Assembly (NCBI GenBank): GCA_002309345.1
Contig: DBWZ01000078.1
Location: 1-58,160, forward strand
From: Pseudobutyrivibrio sp. UBA1225
GTDB lineage: Bacteria > Bacillota > Clostridia > Lachnospirales > Lachnospiraceae
Reading direction: 5' to 3'
Length of the DNA stretch: 58,160 nt
Shown here: piece after piece, positions 7,751-16,111 of the stretch
Layout: each line of letters opens with the position of its first letter
How positions within the stretch are numbered: position 1 is the stretch's first letter
Program-made: the position numbers and the translations under genes
Notes under the pieces: model-generated
What the model was told of the DNA's origin: nothing
The model's input: only the letters and a program-made list of their open reading frames with translations
The model's database searches: none

Positions 7751-8851
7751 TTAGTTGCCCAACAATTTTTTCTCCAAAGCAGCAAAGTCGTAGTCCCGCT
7801 GTGAAAAGTTGTGGAATTTGTTGTTAGTCTTAGGCTTCTGTGAGTTGGCATTTGTGTTGCGAACTCGATTGGCAGATGAAAGCTTTGCCACAGAAGCGGT
7901 AGCAAATTCCTGATCAAGACGTGCAATGTCGTCCAAAGACTTGACTGATGATTTCTTCCAACTTGAAAGAATAGAATCTGCATACTTGAAGGATGGTTTG
8001 TTGGTAGCAACAACCGTGCGCTTACATGCTTCGCAGATAATATCAAGTCCAAAGCAATAGGTGTTAACCCATTTATCAATATAATTGAGCTCTGATTGAA
8101 TCAAATCTCTTCCTGAGATACCGAGAGCTCTCATGATAGAATATACTGTGTCATTGCGAGCCGAACTAGAAAGTCTAGCTGCTTCAACAGTGGTGATTCC
8201 ATCCTCTGCCCAGTTGCGTGCAACAGTATCCATATAGTGGAAACTGCTGTGGCCGTTGTCTAGGCAAGTCTCGATAAGATATTGAATCAACTCAATACTC
8301 ATATGTAAGCCATCGTACCAGAATAAAAGTGTCTGTGTATCTGATGTAGATAGCGGACGACCTAAGTAAGTTTGGGTTGCGAAAAGCAAATCGCTAACCA
8401 ATGCTTCTTCCCTAAAAGCATCTAGTTGATCCGAGCTGTAGTTCGGACGAACCGACGCCTCTACAGGTGAAGATGCAACTGCTGGAGCGCCAGCGGATAC
8501 TGCAGTGCTAGCGCCAGCAGAATAATTAACTGATGTGAGGTTTGAACCAGTTCCCTTCACATCAACTAAACAGATTCCTGAAAGCTCATTATCTGGGGTG
8601 TACTCAAGATGAAGCAAACCAACTTTCTCCCAATAAAGAAAGGCCCGCATTACATCTTTTTCTGTGTGGTCTAAGCAGTCCGCCAACTGCGAGATGGAAA
8701 ATTCATATCCATCGCTATTAAGACAACGAAGCAGATAAAGGTAAATCTTGACATATTCCCCATTGGCATCTTTCATGAAATCATCAATAAAAATATTAGG
8801 AATACAAGTAAAACCTGTGTTGTTGTTTGTGTGTAACATGATGTCAGCCAT
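7751..8851 (-). CDS. DnaD-domain replication initiation protein
   Basis: Primosomal protein of the DnaD/DnaB (Firmicutes) family. Residues 1 to about 95 form a winged helix (SISQLADCLDHTEKDVMRAF is the recognition part). A low-complexity Ala/Ser/Val linker spans about 105-135. One DnaD domain covers roughly 150-225, and a second DnaD-like segment with the core SELNYIDKWVNTYCFGLDII covers about 245-320. The tail is basic and Asn-rich. The start has AGGAGAGG. It is first in dnaD-dnaI-prs; an extended -10 lies just upstream and DnaA-box-like sites lie further up. Confidence 0.8.
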   Translation of the reverse strand: MADIMLHTNNNTGFTCIPNIFIDDFMKDANGEYVKIYLYLLRCLNSDGYEFSISQLADCLDHTEKDVMRAFLYWEKVGLLHLEYTPDNELSGICLVDVKGTGSNLTSVNYSAGASTAVSAGAPAVASSPVEASVRPNYSSDQLDAFREEALVSDLLFATQTYLGRPLSTSDTQTLLFWYDGLHMSIELIQYLIETCLDNGHSSFHYMDTVARNWAEDGITTVEAARLSSSARNDTVYSIMRALGISGRDLIQSELNYIDKWVNTYCFGLDIICEACKRTVVATNKPSFKYADSILSSWKKSSVKSLDDIARLDQEFATASVAKLSSANRVRNTNANSQKPKTNNKFHNFSQRDYDFAALEKKLLGN

Positions 8852-8883
8852 AAAATTATCCTCTCCTCAATAACCTGAGGCAA

Positions 8884-8892
8884 ATTATAGCA
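8884..8892 (-). promoter_or_regulatory. Extended -10 promoter of dnaD-dnaI-prs
   Basis: TGCTATAAT on the minus strand, about 30 bp before the dnaD start. The -35 region is only T-rich (TTTTCT at 17 bp). Confidence 0.5.
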
Positions 8893-8958
8893 AAAGAAAT
8901 GAAAAAAGAAAAGAGCAAAACCCCTGCAAACCCTTGTAAATAAAGGGTTTGTGAGATT

Positions 8959-9063
8959 TGTGGATAATGTGGAAAAGTAACTTCAGACACGTAAAAAAAG
9001 GATAAAAAAATCCACATTTTCGTGCAAAAGAAAAATGCAAAAAAATGTGGATAATGTGGATAA
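8959..9063. promoter_or_regulatory. Cluster of DnaA-box sequences upstream of dnaD
   Basis: Perfect DnaA boxes (TTATCCACA on the minus strand) at 8959-8967, 9046-9054 and 9055-9063. A one-mismatch copy at 8968-8976 abuts the first, so there are two tandem pairs of abutting 9-mers. A 7/9 match in the opposite direction lies at 9008-9016. The last box ends at the base before the murC stop codon. Part of the cluster also forms the murC terminator stem, which may explain some of the similarity. Confidence 0.5.
9004..9052 (-). terminator. Terminator of murC
   Basis: On the minus strand an 11-bp perfect stem (arms 9042-9052 and 9010-9020) is followed by seven T residues (9004-9010). A second, weaker hairpin lies at 8927-8951 (9-bp arms around a 7-nt loop). 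Confidence 0.75.
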
Positions 9064-10443
9064 CTATTTGTTAAGTAAGTTTTCGCCTACTAAATACACG
9101 TTTCCGGCTCCCATAGTTATCAACAAGTCATTGTTAACAATATTTTTTTCTAAAAAATTTTCACAGGCTTCAAAAGAACCTAGATAATGTGCCTCTGTTC
9201 CAAGGCTTTGGATGCGATCAGAAATATCCTTTGAGCTGACTCCGTAAATATCTGGCTCACGAGCTGCGTAGATATCTGCTAGAACAACCACATCTGCAGC
9301 GCTAAGAGCTTCAGCGAAAGCATCCAAGAAGCTAAGGGTGCGGGTGTAGGTGTGAGGCTGAAAGCAAACAAACACCCTGTTGTGAGGATAGTTTGCAGCA
9401 GCTGAAAGGCTAGCACGTATCTCGGTAGGATGATGAGCGTAATCATCAACCACTGTGGCACCCTTAAAGGTTCCCTTAATCTCAAATCTGCGGTGAGCAC
9501 CGCCAAACTTGGCAAGACCAGCTTGAATGTGCTGGTAGCCGATGCCCATTTCCACGCAAAGAGCGATGGCAGAAAGAGCATTGCTGATGTTGTGGTCGCC
9601 AGGAACATTAAGGCTGACTCTATCAAGGGCTTTTCCATTGTAGACAGGAACAAAGCTTGCAAAGCCCTTTTCATTATATGAAATATCAGTAGGTATTATA
9701 TCTGCATCACCTGAAAGCGCATAAGTGATAACCTTGCACTTGAGACCTTCGGTGAAGTAATTAACATCTTCAATCTCGTTGTTGATGATAAGGATACCAT
9801 CTTCGGCAGTGTTTCCAGCAAACTTCTTAAAGGAAGCGCGATAGTTTTCAAGATTTTTGAAGAAATCAAGATGATCCGCTTCTACATTCAAGATGATGTT
9901 GTACTTTGGAAAGAATGAATGGTAGCTATTGGTGTATTCACAAGCTTCTGTGATAAATACATCGCTATTCCCAACGTGCACGTTGCTGTGGATGGCATCT
10001 AGAATACCGCCAACAGAAATTGTTGGATCTTCAGCCGTCTCAAGAAGAATCTGACTAATCATGGAAGTGGTTGTTGTCTTGCCATGTGTGCCAGAAACTG
10101 TGATTGAGTGAGCGTAGTTGGCCATAATCTCTCCAAGGAGCTCTGCTCGAGTGAGCATTGGCTTGCCAGAGGCCTGAGAGGCAACAAACTCTGGGTTGTC
10201 CGGATGAATTGCCGCTGTATATACGATGAGGTCGATATCATCAGTGATGTTTGCAGCAGCCTGTGGATATGAAACCTTAGCTCCAAGAGCTTCAAGGTGC
10301 TTGGTTAGATCTGATGACTCTCGGTCTGAGCCAGAAATAGTAAAGCCTGCGCCAAGAAGAATCTCGGCAAGTCCGCTCATGCTGATGCCTCCGATTCCAA
10401 TAAAATGCACATGTATTTTGTTGTTAAAATTAAGTTTATACAT
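9064..10443 (-). CDS. murC: UDP-N-acetylmuramate--L-alanine ligase
   Basis: Cytoplasmic Mur ligase adding L-Ala to UDP-MurNAc, the first peptide step of murein synthesis. N-terminal Rossmann motif is HFIGIGGISMSGLAEIL (residues about 14-30). The ATP loop is VSGTHGKTTTTSMI at about residues 115-128. Mid-domain EADHLDFF and the C-terminal VDDYAHHPTEIRASL segment (about 330) are diagnostic of MurC. Length of 459 residues is normal. It has its own upstream region and terminator, so it is probably monocistronic. Ribosome site AAGGAA. Confidence 0.93.
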   Translation of the reverse strand: MYKLNFNNKIHVHFIGIGGISMSGLAEILLGAGFTISGSDRESSDLTKHLEALGAKVSYPQAAANITDDIDLIVYTAAIHPDNPEFVASQASGKPMLTRAELLGEIMANYAHSITVSGTHGKTTTTSMISQILLETAEDPTISVGGILDAIHSNVHVGNSDVFITEACEYTNSYHSFFPKYNIILNVEADHLDFFKNLENYRASFKKFAGNTAEDGILIINNEIEDVNYFTEGLKCKVITYALSGDADIIPTDISYNEKGFASFVPVYNGKALDRVSLNVPGDHNISNALSAIALCVEMGIGYQHIQAGLAKFGGAHRRFEIKGTFKGATVVDDYAHHPTEIRASLSAAANYPHNRVFVCFQPHTYTRTLSFLDAFAEALSAADVVVLADIYAAREPDIYGVSSKDISDRIQSLGTEAHYLGSFEACENFLEKNIVNNDLLITMGAGNVYLVGENLLNK

Positions 10444-10603
10444 GATAAGTTCCTTCTTATTAAAAATCTCAACTTAAATACATTAACTCTAAATGAGATT
10501 TGTTTCAAGGTACTTTTGATGAATAGTAGCATAAGATATTCGTCATAATTACTAGGAGTTGTCAAACTATTAACAAAGATATAGTAAAAAATTATGAATA
10601 TTA

Positions 10604-10632
10604 TTGCGCGTATTTTTACACTTTGTTATACT
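10604..10632 (+). promoter_or_regulatory. Promoter of glgC-glgD-spoVG-pth
   Basis: TTGCGC (10604-10609) and TATACT (10627-10632), 17-bp spacer. It predicts a 5' leader of about 170 nt. The remaining part of this 364-bp gap (10444-10603) shows only a weak minus-strand TTGACA at 10560-10565 that might drive murC. Confidence 0.5.
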
Positions 10633-10640
10633 AATGCTAT

Positions 10641-10812
10641 AAGATTGTGAATTTTGTAGAATATTCGCAATCTTTGATTTGTCAGCAGTTTAGCGCACAT
10701 ATAAATGCTGACTAAGAGGGTTAGATTTCATTAATGGGGATTTATGAAATCTTTGGGGAGTGCACGGGGTTTTAGCACATCCTTCACTGACATCATGAGA
10801 AAGGCAGATGAT
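10641..10812 (+). ncRNA. Structured 5' leader of glgC
   Basis: Consecutive stem-loops in the predicted leader: a 12-bp stem with one G-U at 10641-10652/10663-10674, a 7-bp stem at 10681-10687/10706-10712, a 9-bp stem at 10723-10731/10744-10752, and a short GTGC/GCAC hairpin near 10760-10778. ATCAT (10792-10796) can also pair with the start region ATGAT (10808-10812), with the ribosome site in the loop. I recognise no known riboswitch class. Confidence 0.35.
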
Positions 10813-12091
10813 AGGGATGATTAGAAAAGAGATGATTGCAATGCTTCTTGCTGGCGGGCAAGGAAGCAGATTGGGCGTACTAACGTCCGATGTTGCAAAG
10901 CCAGCAGTTTCTTTCGGGGGGAAATATCGCATTATCGATTTTCCACTTTCAAATTGTATCAATTCAGGAATTGATACCGTTGGCGTTCTTACTCAGTATC
11001 AGCCATTAGTTTTAAATTCCCACATCGGAATCGGTATTCCATGGGACTTAGATAGAAACAATGGCGGTGTCACGGTTCTTCCGCCATACGAGAAGAGTGA
11101 CACAAGTGAGTGGTATTCTGGAACTGCCAATGCAATTTTCCAGAACATTAAATACATGGAAAATTATAATCCTGAGTATGTACTTATTCTTTCGGGCGAT
11201 CATATATACAAGATGGATTATGAGGCCATGCTAGATTTTCATAAAAGTAAGGGGGCAGACGTAACAATCGCCGTCATACCCGTGCCAATCGAAGAGGCAT
11301 CGCGATTTGGCGTTGTTATTACTGATGACGAAAAACGAATCAGCGAGTTTGAGGAGAAACCACCAGAGCCGCATAGCAATTTGGCTTCAATGGGTATCTA
11401 TATTTTTAGCTGGAAGGCCCTAAAGGATTCGCTTCTAGCACTTAGAGAACAGAGTAATTGTGATTTTGGTAAGCATGTGTTGCCATACCTTCACGATAAG
11501 GGGTCGCCAATGTACGCCTACGAGTTCAACAGCTATTGGAAGGATGTTGGTACTCTAGGTTCATATTGGGAAGCCAACATGGAGCTTATCGATCTCATCC
11601 CGGAGTTCAACCTATACGAAGAATTCTGGAAGATTTATACGAACCAAAACATCATAGAACCACAGTTTTTGGCAGAAACCGCGGTAGTCGAGAAGGCAAT
11701 CGTGGGAGCTGGCGCACAGATATACGGAGAGGTTTACAACTCGGTGCTAGGCGCCGGTGTTGTTATAGAAGAGGGTACAGTAGTCCGTGACTCAATCATC
11801 ATGGAGGGTGCTAGCATTGGCAAGAACTGTATCATAGATAAATCGATCATAGCCGAAAACACCACCGTCGGAGACGGGACCAAAATCGGCCTGGGAGAGG
11901 AAGCTCCTAGCAAGCTAAATGCTAGTATATATGCATTTGGGCTTGCGGTAATTGGAGAGAATTCAGCTATCCCTGCAAATGTAACTATTGGCAAGAATAC
12001 AGCTATCAAGGGCGAGACTAGTGAAGTGGATTATCCAGAGGGACAGCTAGCCAGTGGTGGCTACATTATCAAGGCGGGTGATCGATTATGA
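10808..12091 (+). CDS. glgC: Glucose-1-phosphate adenylyltransferase, catalytic subunit
   Basis: Makes ADP-glucose for glycogen synthesis. N-terminal nucleotidyltransferase signature is MLLAGGQGSRLGVLT, then the GTANAIFQN and LSGDHIYKMDY segments with the metal-binding Asp. The C-terminal part is a left-handed beta-helix of hexapeptide repeats (about residues 300-400). Length of 427 residues is typical. ATG 10808 has AAGG three bases upstream; ATG 10817 (MIRKEMIAML) fits homologues better but GATAGGG abuts it, so the start is uncertain by three codons. It overlaps glgD by 4 bp (ATGA), which suits the heteromeric GlgC-GlgD enzyme of Firmicutes. Confidence 0.92.
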   Translation: MIGMIRKEMIAMLLAGGQGSRLGVLTSDVAKPAVSFGGKYRIIDFPLSNCINSGIDTVGVLTQYQPLVLNSHIGIGIPWDLDRNNGGVTVLPPYEKSDTSEWYSGTANAIFQNIKYMENYNPEYVLILSGDHIYKMDYEAMLDFHKSKGADVTIAVIPVPIEEASRFGVVITDDEKRISEFEEKPPEPHSNLASMGIYIFSWKALKDSLLALREQSNCDFGKHVLPYLHDKGSPMYAYEFNSYWKDVGTLGSYWEANMELIDLIPEFNLYEEFWKIYTNQNIIEPQFLAETAVVEKAIVGAGAQIYGEVYNSVLGAGVVIEEGTVVRDSIIMEGASIGKNCIIDKSIIAENTTVGDGTKIGLGEEAPSKLNASIYAFGLAVIGENSAIPANVTIGKNTAIKGETSEVDYPEGQLASGGYIIKAGDRL

Positions 12092-13221
12092 AAGCATTAG
12101 GTATTATTCTAGCGGGTGGTAATAGCAGCAGAATGAAAAATCTTACGGACAAGCGAGCGATAGCCGCGATGCCAGTAGTAGGCAGCTACAGATGTATCGA
12201 TTTTGTTCTTTCAAACATGACAAACTCCCACATCCAAACGGTTGCTGTGCTATCTCAGTACAACGCTCGTTCCTTAAACGAGCATCTTAATTCATCAAAA
12301 TGGTGGAACTTCGGTAGAAAGCAGGGAGGACTCTTCCTTTTTACACCGACAGTTACCACAAACAATAGCTGGTGGTATCGTGGTACCGCCGATGCCATTT
12401 GGCAAAATATTGATTTCTTAAAGAAAAGGCACGAGCCATATGTTATTATAGCTAGCGGTGATTGTGTTTATAAACTTGATTTCAACAAGGTTTTGGACTA
12501 CCACATCGCGAAGCAAGCTGATATAACAGTTGTTTGTGCCAAGCTACCTGAGGGTGACGATATCAATCGTTACGGGGTAGTTGAAATGGACCGGGAAGGT
12601 AGGATTACAGAGTTTGAGGAAAAGCCGATGGTTGCAAACTCAGACATAGTTTCCGCCGGAGTATACGTCATCAGACGTAGAGCCCTCATCGATTTGCTAG
12701 AGGAGTGCAATCGAGAGGGCAGATACAATTTTGTTACAGACATTCTCATAAGATACAAGAGCATGAAGAAAATCTACGGATTCATGATGGAGGGCTACTG
12801 GTCAAACATCGCTGATGTAGATAGTTACTTCAAGGCAAACATGGATTTCTTACGGAAGGATGTTAGAGATAGTTTCTTCCACTCCGAGCCAGGAGTTTAT
12901 TCAAAGACGCACGACTTGCCGCCTGCCAAATACAACGCAGGCTCCAAAGTGAAGAACTCACTCGTTGCGGGAGGATGTATCATTAACAGTACTGTAGAGA
13001 ATTCTGTACTGTTTAAAAAAGCATTTGTTGGCAATAATTCAATTGTCAAGAATTGTGTCATTTTAAACGGAGCATACATAGGGGACAACGTGCACGTAGA
13101 GAATTGCATTGTTGAAAGCCATGAGACATTGCTCAGCGGATCCACATATGTTGGGGAAAATGGAATCCGCATAGTTACCGGAAACAAAAACAGATATGAT
13201 ATGCCAGTTGGGGAGGTATAA
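12088..13221 (+). CDS. glgD: GlgD, regulatory subunit of ADP-glucose pyrophosphorylase
   Basis: Paralogue of GlgC that, in Firmicutes, assembles with GlgC and raises its activity while having little catalytic activity itself. The nucleotidyltransferase signature is altered (LAGGNSSRMKNLT). The metal region reads SGDCVYKLDF where GlgC has SGDHIYKMDY, and the beta-helix end is present. At 377 residues it is shorter than GlgC, as expected. It is translationally coupled to glgC by a 4-bp overlap and followed directly by spoVG. No branching enzyme or glycogen synthase is nearby. Confidence 0.9.
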   Translation: MKALGIILAGGNSSRMKNLTDKRAIAAMPVVGSYRCIDFVLSNMTNSHIQTVAVLSQYNARSLNEHLNSSKWWNFGRKQGGLFLFTPTVTTNNSWWYRGTADAIWQNIDFLKKRHEPYVIIASGDCVYKLDFNKVLDYHIAKQADITVVCAKLPEGDDINRYGVVEMDREGRITEFEEKPMVANSDIVSAGVYVIRRRALIDLLEECNREGRYNFVTDILIRYKSMKKIYGFMMEGYWSNIADVDSYFKANMDFLRKDVRDSFFHSEPGVYSKTHDLPPAKYNAGSKVKNSLVAGGCIINSTVENSVLFKKAFVGNNSIVKNCVILNGAYIGDNVHVENCIVESHETLLSGSTYVGENGIRIVTGNKNRYDMPVGEV

Positions 13222-13223
13222 CA

Positions 13224-13484
13224 ATGCAAATCACTGATATCAGAATTCGCAAAATCGAAAAAGAAGGTAAGATGAAGGCTGTAGTTTCAGTCACTATTGA
13301 TGAAGAGTTTGTAATTCACGACATCAAGATTATTGAAGGAGATAAGGGACTATTTATCGCTATGCCATCTAGACGTGGCTCAGAAGGCGGTTACAAGGAC
13401 ATTGCTCATCCAATTCGCTCAACCACTAGAGAGCAGATGCAGACAATGATCCTTACGAAGTATAAGGAAGAGTTCCCAGAATAG
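13224..13484 (+). CDS. spoVG: SpoVG family regulator
   Basis: Small nucleic-acid-binding protein of 86 residues. The fold-defining stretches ITDIRIRKI, AVVSVTIDEEFVIHDIKII and FIAMPSRRGSEGGYKDIAHPI are all conserved. In other Firmicutes SpoVG binds RNA and DNA and affects septation, virulence or capsule genes; sporulation need not be implied. Its ribosome site GGGGAGG lies across the end of glgD, 2 bp upstream, so it is in the glg operon. The position before pth is common in this phylum. Confidence 0.93.
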   Translation: MQITDIRIRKIEKEGKMKAVVSVTIDEEFVIHDIKIIEGDKGLFIAMPSRRGSEGGYKDIAHPIRSTTREQMQTMILTKYKEEFPE

Positions 13485-13489
13485 GAATT

Positions 13490-14065
13490 ATGTTTTTAAT
13501 TGTTGGTCTAGGCAATCCAGAAAGAAAGTACGATGGAACCAGACATAATGTTGGCTTTGAAGCCATTGATGCTATCTCTGAAAAGTATGGGATAGATGTA
13601 AAACACAAGGAGCATAAGGGTCTTGTGGGAAAGGGCATTATTAACGGCCAAAAGGTTATGCTGGTAAAGCCTCAGACGTATATGAACCTTAGCGGAGAAT
13701 GTGTATTCGAGCTTACTGAGTATTACGGTGTCGACCCAACCACCGAGCTCATTATCATTTCAGACGATGTTTCCCTCTCTACAGGAAACATTCGTGTCAG
13801 GAAACAGGGAAGCGCCGGTGGACACAACGGGCTTAAGAGCATCATAGGTTTGCTGGATACAAAGAATTTCCCTCGCATCCGCGTAGGCGTAGGTGAGTGC
13901 CAAAAAGGGGACATGATTGCCCACGTGCTTGGCAGATATGACGACGAGGATAGAAAACGAGTGGATGATTCATTCGAAAAGGTTGTGGGTGCTGTCGAGT
14001 TGTTCCTTGAGGGAAACTTAGATAGCGCGATGAACAAGTATAATGTGAAAGAAAAGATAGAGTAG
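13490..14065 (+). CDS. pth: Peptidyl-tRNA hydrolase
   Basis: Releases peptides from drop-off peptidyl-tRNAs. The start MFLIVGLGNPERKYDGTRHN carries the catalytic-site His of the GTRHN motif (residue 20). KPQTYMNLSG, IISDDVSL and the GSAGGHNGLKSII loop complete the active site. Length of 191 residues is standard. It is last in the glgCD-spoVG-pth operon, and its stop codon lies inside the terminator hairpin. Confidence 0.95.
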   Translation: MFLIVGLGNPERKYDGTRHNVGFEAIDAISEKYGIDVKHKEHKGLVGKGIINGQKVMLVKPQTYMNLSGECVFELTEYYGVDPTTELIIISDDVSLSTGNIRVRKQGSAGGHNGLKSIIGLLDTKNFPRIRVGVGECQKGDMIAHVLGRYDDEDRKRVDDSFEKVVGAVELFLEGNLDSAMNKYNVKEKIE

Positions 14066-14090
14066 GTAATCCTGCTCTATCTTTTCTTTT
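14051..14090 (+). terminator. Terminator of the glgCD-spoVG-pth operon
   Basis: Stem GAAAAGATAGAG paired with CTCTATCTTTTC, inner AGG/CCT, then TTTT. It overlaps the pth stop. Confidence 0.85.
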
Positions 14091-14246
14091 ACAAGGAAAT
14101 TGGTTTTAACCGATTATTTGTTTTGTGAAAAAATACAGAAATGTGGTCAAGAATTTCTATAAAGTAAATTTAATAAAAAAGATAAAGCCCGATTTGTTGA
14201 TTATTCACTAAATTTTGTTTTAGAGTTGTTTTGTGAACTTAAACGA

Positions 14247-14275
14247 TTGAAAAAACCAGATAAAAGAAATAGAAT
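14247..14275 (+). promoter_or_regulatory. Promoter of the blaI-like operon
   Basis: TTGAAA (14247-14252) and TAGAAT (14270-14275), 17-bp spacer, about 40 bp before the start codon. Confidence 0.65.
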
Positions 14276-14285
14276 TGATATCAAT
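14274..14285. promoter_or_regulatory. Palindrome over the -10, possible BlaI-type operator
   Basis: Perfect 12-bp palindrome ATTGATATCAAT that overlaps the last two bases of the -10. The place is right for autorepression by the BlaI-like protein, but the sequence is not the staphylococcal bla box. Confidence 0.35.
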
Positions 14286-14317
14286 AGTGATATTAGATAA
14301 AGAGGGGAAGTAATGCT

Positions 14318-14722
14318 ATGTATCTATCAAAAAGAGAAGAACTTTTGATGGACTTTTTTTGGTCCAATGAAAAACCTCTTACTTCAGACGAGGTGGAGAA
14401 GAACTTAATAGGCGAAGAATGGAACCATGCAGCCATCTTTAGAACTATTAAAAAACTTGAAGAAAAAAAATTATTAAAGGTTGTGGGAGTTGAGAGACAC
14501 AATAAGCAGTACGCAAGACAATTTTTGCCAGCAATCTCTCAAGAAGAGTATTACTCTAATTATTTGTTGGAAAAGCGGATGCCCCAGAGAGTATTGGAGA
14601 AGATATCTGCAGCAGTTCTTGGTGTAGGTGAAAAGGGCAGCGCGAACGAGGAGGTGATTGAACGACTAGAGCAAATCATCGAAGAAATGAAGAAAGAAGG
14701 TGAGAATGTAGAGGACAAATGA
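14318..14722 (+). CDS. BlaI/MecI/CopY-family transcriptional repressor
   Basis: 134-residue dimeric winged-helix repressor. The DNA-binding half is residues 1 to about 75, including LTSDEVEKNLIGEEWNHAAIFRTIKKLEEKKLL. The C-terminal half is a helical dimerization and protease-sensitive region. The next gene, overlapping by 4 bp, encodes a BlaR1-type membrane metalloprotease, the usual partner that cleaves the repressor on sensing cell-wall stress or a beta-lactam. No beta-lactamase or penicillin-binding protein is in the operon; a small secreted protein and a VTC-domain protein follow instead. ATG 14318 is supported by AGGGGAAG at 14303-14310. Confidence 0.85.
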   Translation: MYLSKREELLMDFFWSNEKPLTSDEVEKNLIGEEWNHAAIFRTIKKLEEKKLLKVVGVERHNKQYARQFLPAISQEEYYSNYLLEKRMPQRVLEKISAAVLGVGEKGSANEEVIERLEQIIEEMKKEGENVEDK

Positions 14723-15834
14723 GGATAACCATATTTTCTTTTGTGGTTACGGCAATTTATAGTAGTGCAATTATCCTATTGCTTTATCTGTTAAGAACAA
14801 AAGCCAGGTTGGTTAGTATATGCAGCGCCAGCAATGTCACATTGCTGTATTTATTTTGCGCCATACGGCTATTTTTACCGGTGGAATTCGTCTTTACGAA
14901 GCCAGTTGAAATGCCTGTTATCATTAACCCTATCTATAAAGTGTTAACTTACAATATATCCCTACACGGCGTTGGGAGGATCAAGGTATACAACCTATTG
15001 GCAGGCATAATTCTTTTGGTGGGATTGATAAAGCTAATTATTCTTGTGAGAGAATACCTTAAGGTGTTCACCACTGTTAAGAAATTCTCCAAGATAAAAG
15101 AGAATGCTGCTATAGATGCCTTCGACAAAGGGAAAAATATCGAAATTCGAGAATGTGAAATCATAGGTAGTCCAATCAGCTTTGGGATATTAAAGAAGAT
15201 GATATTACTGCCCGCAAAAAATTATGAGAAAGAAACGGAAAAACTTATATTGCTACATGAATATGGACATCATGCCAACAAGGACTTGCTCGTGAAAATA
15301 TTGGTAGAAGTATTCAGTGCAATCTATTGGTGGAATCCAATAGTTTATCTTTTGAGTAAGGATTTATATCAAACATTCGAGCTCAGATGCGACCAAACAG
15401 TGGTTGAGAGTCTAGATTCCGAAGGAAGGATAAAGTACCTGCAGGTGCTTCTAGATGAATACAAGAACAATTCATCATTTGAATCTGCATTCAGTATTGG
15501 CCTTTCCAATTCTAAACCAACAGCCATTGAGGAACGATTTGAAGAGATCAGATATTACAACGCGGGAAAGAAGAAATATGGTAATTGCTTAGTTCCAATA
15601 TTTTTTGTAATCACATTTTTCTTATCCTATTTGGTGGTGTTTAGATCAAAATATGATGCACCCCAGGGACAGATGAACACACATTACGGGGAGGAATTTA
15701 GCAAGGAAAACAGCTATATAATTGAGTATGAAAATAAGTATTACATTCAAATAAATCAGGACTTGATTAAAATTGATGATGAGTATGTAGAAAAATTATT
15801 AAATGATGGATTTGAATTGAAGAAGGGATTTTAA
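14719..15834 (+). CDS. BlaR1/MecR1-like M56 membrane metalloprotease
   Basis: Membrane zinc protease likely to inactivate the neighbouring BlaI-type repressor. There are N-terminal transmembrane helices (residues about 5-25, 33-55, 90-110). The zinc motif HEYGHH begins at H180, with the downstream metal ligand region ELRCDQTVVE, and a transmembrane helix lies near residue 295. After it only about 65 extracytoplasmic residues remain, with no penicillin-binding sensor domain as in true BlaR1 (about 580 residues). So the signal is probably not a beta-lactam bound covalently. Length 371. Confidence 0.82.
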   Translation: MRITIFSFVVTAIYSSAIILLLYLLRTKARLVSICSASNVTLLYLFCAIRLFLPVEFVFTKPVEMPVIINPIYKVLTYNISLHGVGRIKVYNLLAGIILLVGLIKLIILVREYLKVFTTVKKFSKIKENAAIDAFDKGKNIEIRECEIIGSPISFGILKKMILLPAKNYEKETEKLILLHEYGHHANKDLLVKILVEVFSAIYWWNPIVYLLSKDLYQTFELRCDQTVVESLDSEGRIKYLQVLLDEYKNNSSFESAFSIGLSNSKPTAIEERFEEIRYYNAGKKKYGNCLVPIFFVITFFLSYLVVFRSKYDAPQGQMNTHYGEEFSKENSYIIEYENKYYIQINQDLIKIDDEYVEKLLNDGFELKKGF

Positions 15835-15836
15835 CT

Positions 15837-16091
15837 ATGAAGAGACTTATATGTGGTCTATGTTGCTTAGTTGCAATTTGTTTGACAGTTCTCTTCAACG
15901 AGTCCACCGTGTATGCAAAGCAGGAAGCAGCGGGTGCTGCTGGCGTGCAGATGAATTTGTTTTTTTCAAACGACTCGATAGTTAATAAGTACCGAACCTA
16001 TGAGATTAATGGGCGAAAAGTGGTTCAATATCGCAGATGGAATGAAACCCAAGGATATTGGGTGGATAAAAGTTGGATTACAATGAGTTGA
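15837..16091 (+). CDS. Small secreted protein of the blaI/blaR operon
   Basis: 84 residues with a clear signal peptide (about 1-27: Lys/Arg start, hydrophobic core, cleavage likely after VYA). The mature part is about 57 residues and ends in an aromatic, basic segment with QYRRWNETQGYWVDKSWI. I recognise no named family, though similar QYRRWN..WVD..W tails occur in secreted proteins of this group. It lies 2 bp after the M56 protease gene and 20 bp before the VTC-domain gene. Exported signal, wall-binding factor or antimicrobial peptide are all open. Confidence 0.7.
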   Translation: MKRLICGLCCLVAICLTVLFNESTVYAKQEAAGAAGVQMNLFFSNDSIVNKYRTYEINGRKVVQYRRWNETQGYWVDKSWITMS

Positions 16092-16111
16092 AGTTTTATA
16101 GGAGAGTTACT

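Noticed and set aside
8852..9063. Chromosomal replication origin
   Set aside because: DnaA boxes are present, but dnaA, dnaN, recF and rpmH are absent and murC and dnaD flank the site. A control or titration site is more likely.
10633..10812. Known riboswitch (for example c-di-GMP, glmS or SAM type) before glgC
   Set aside because: I could not match the conserved cores of these classes, so it is kept only as a structured leader.
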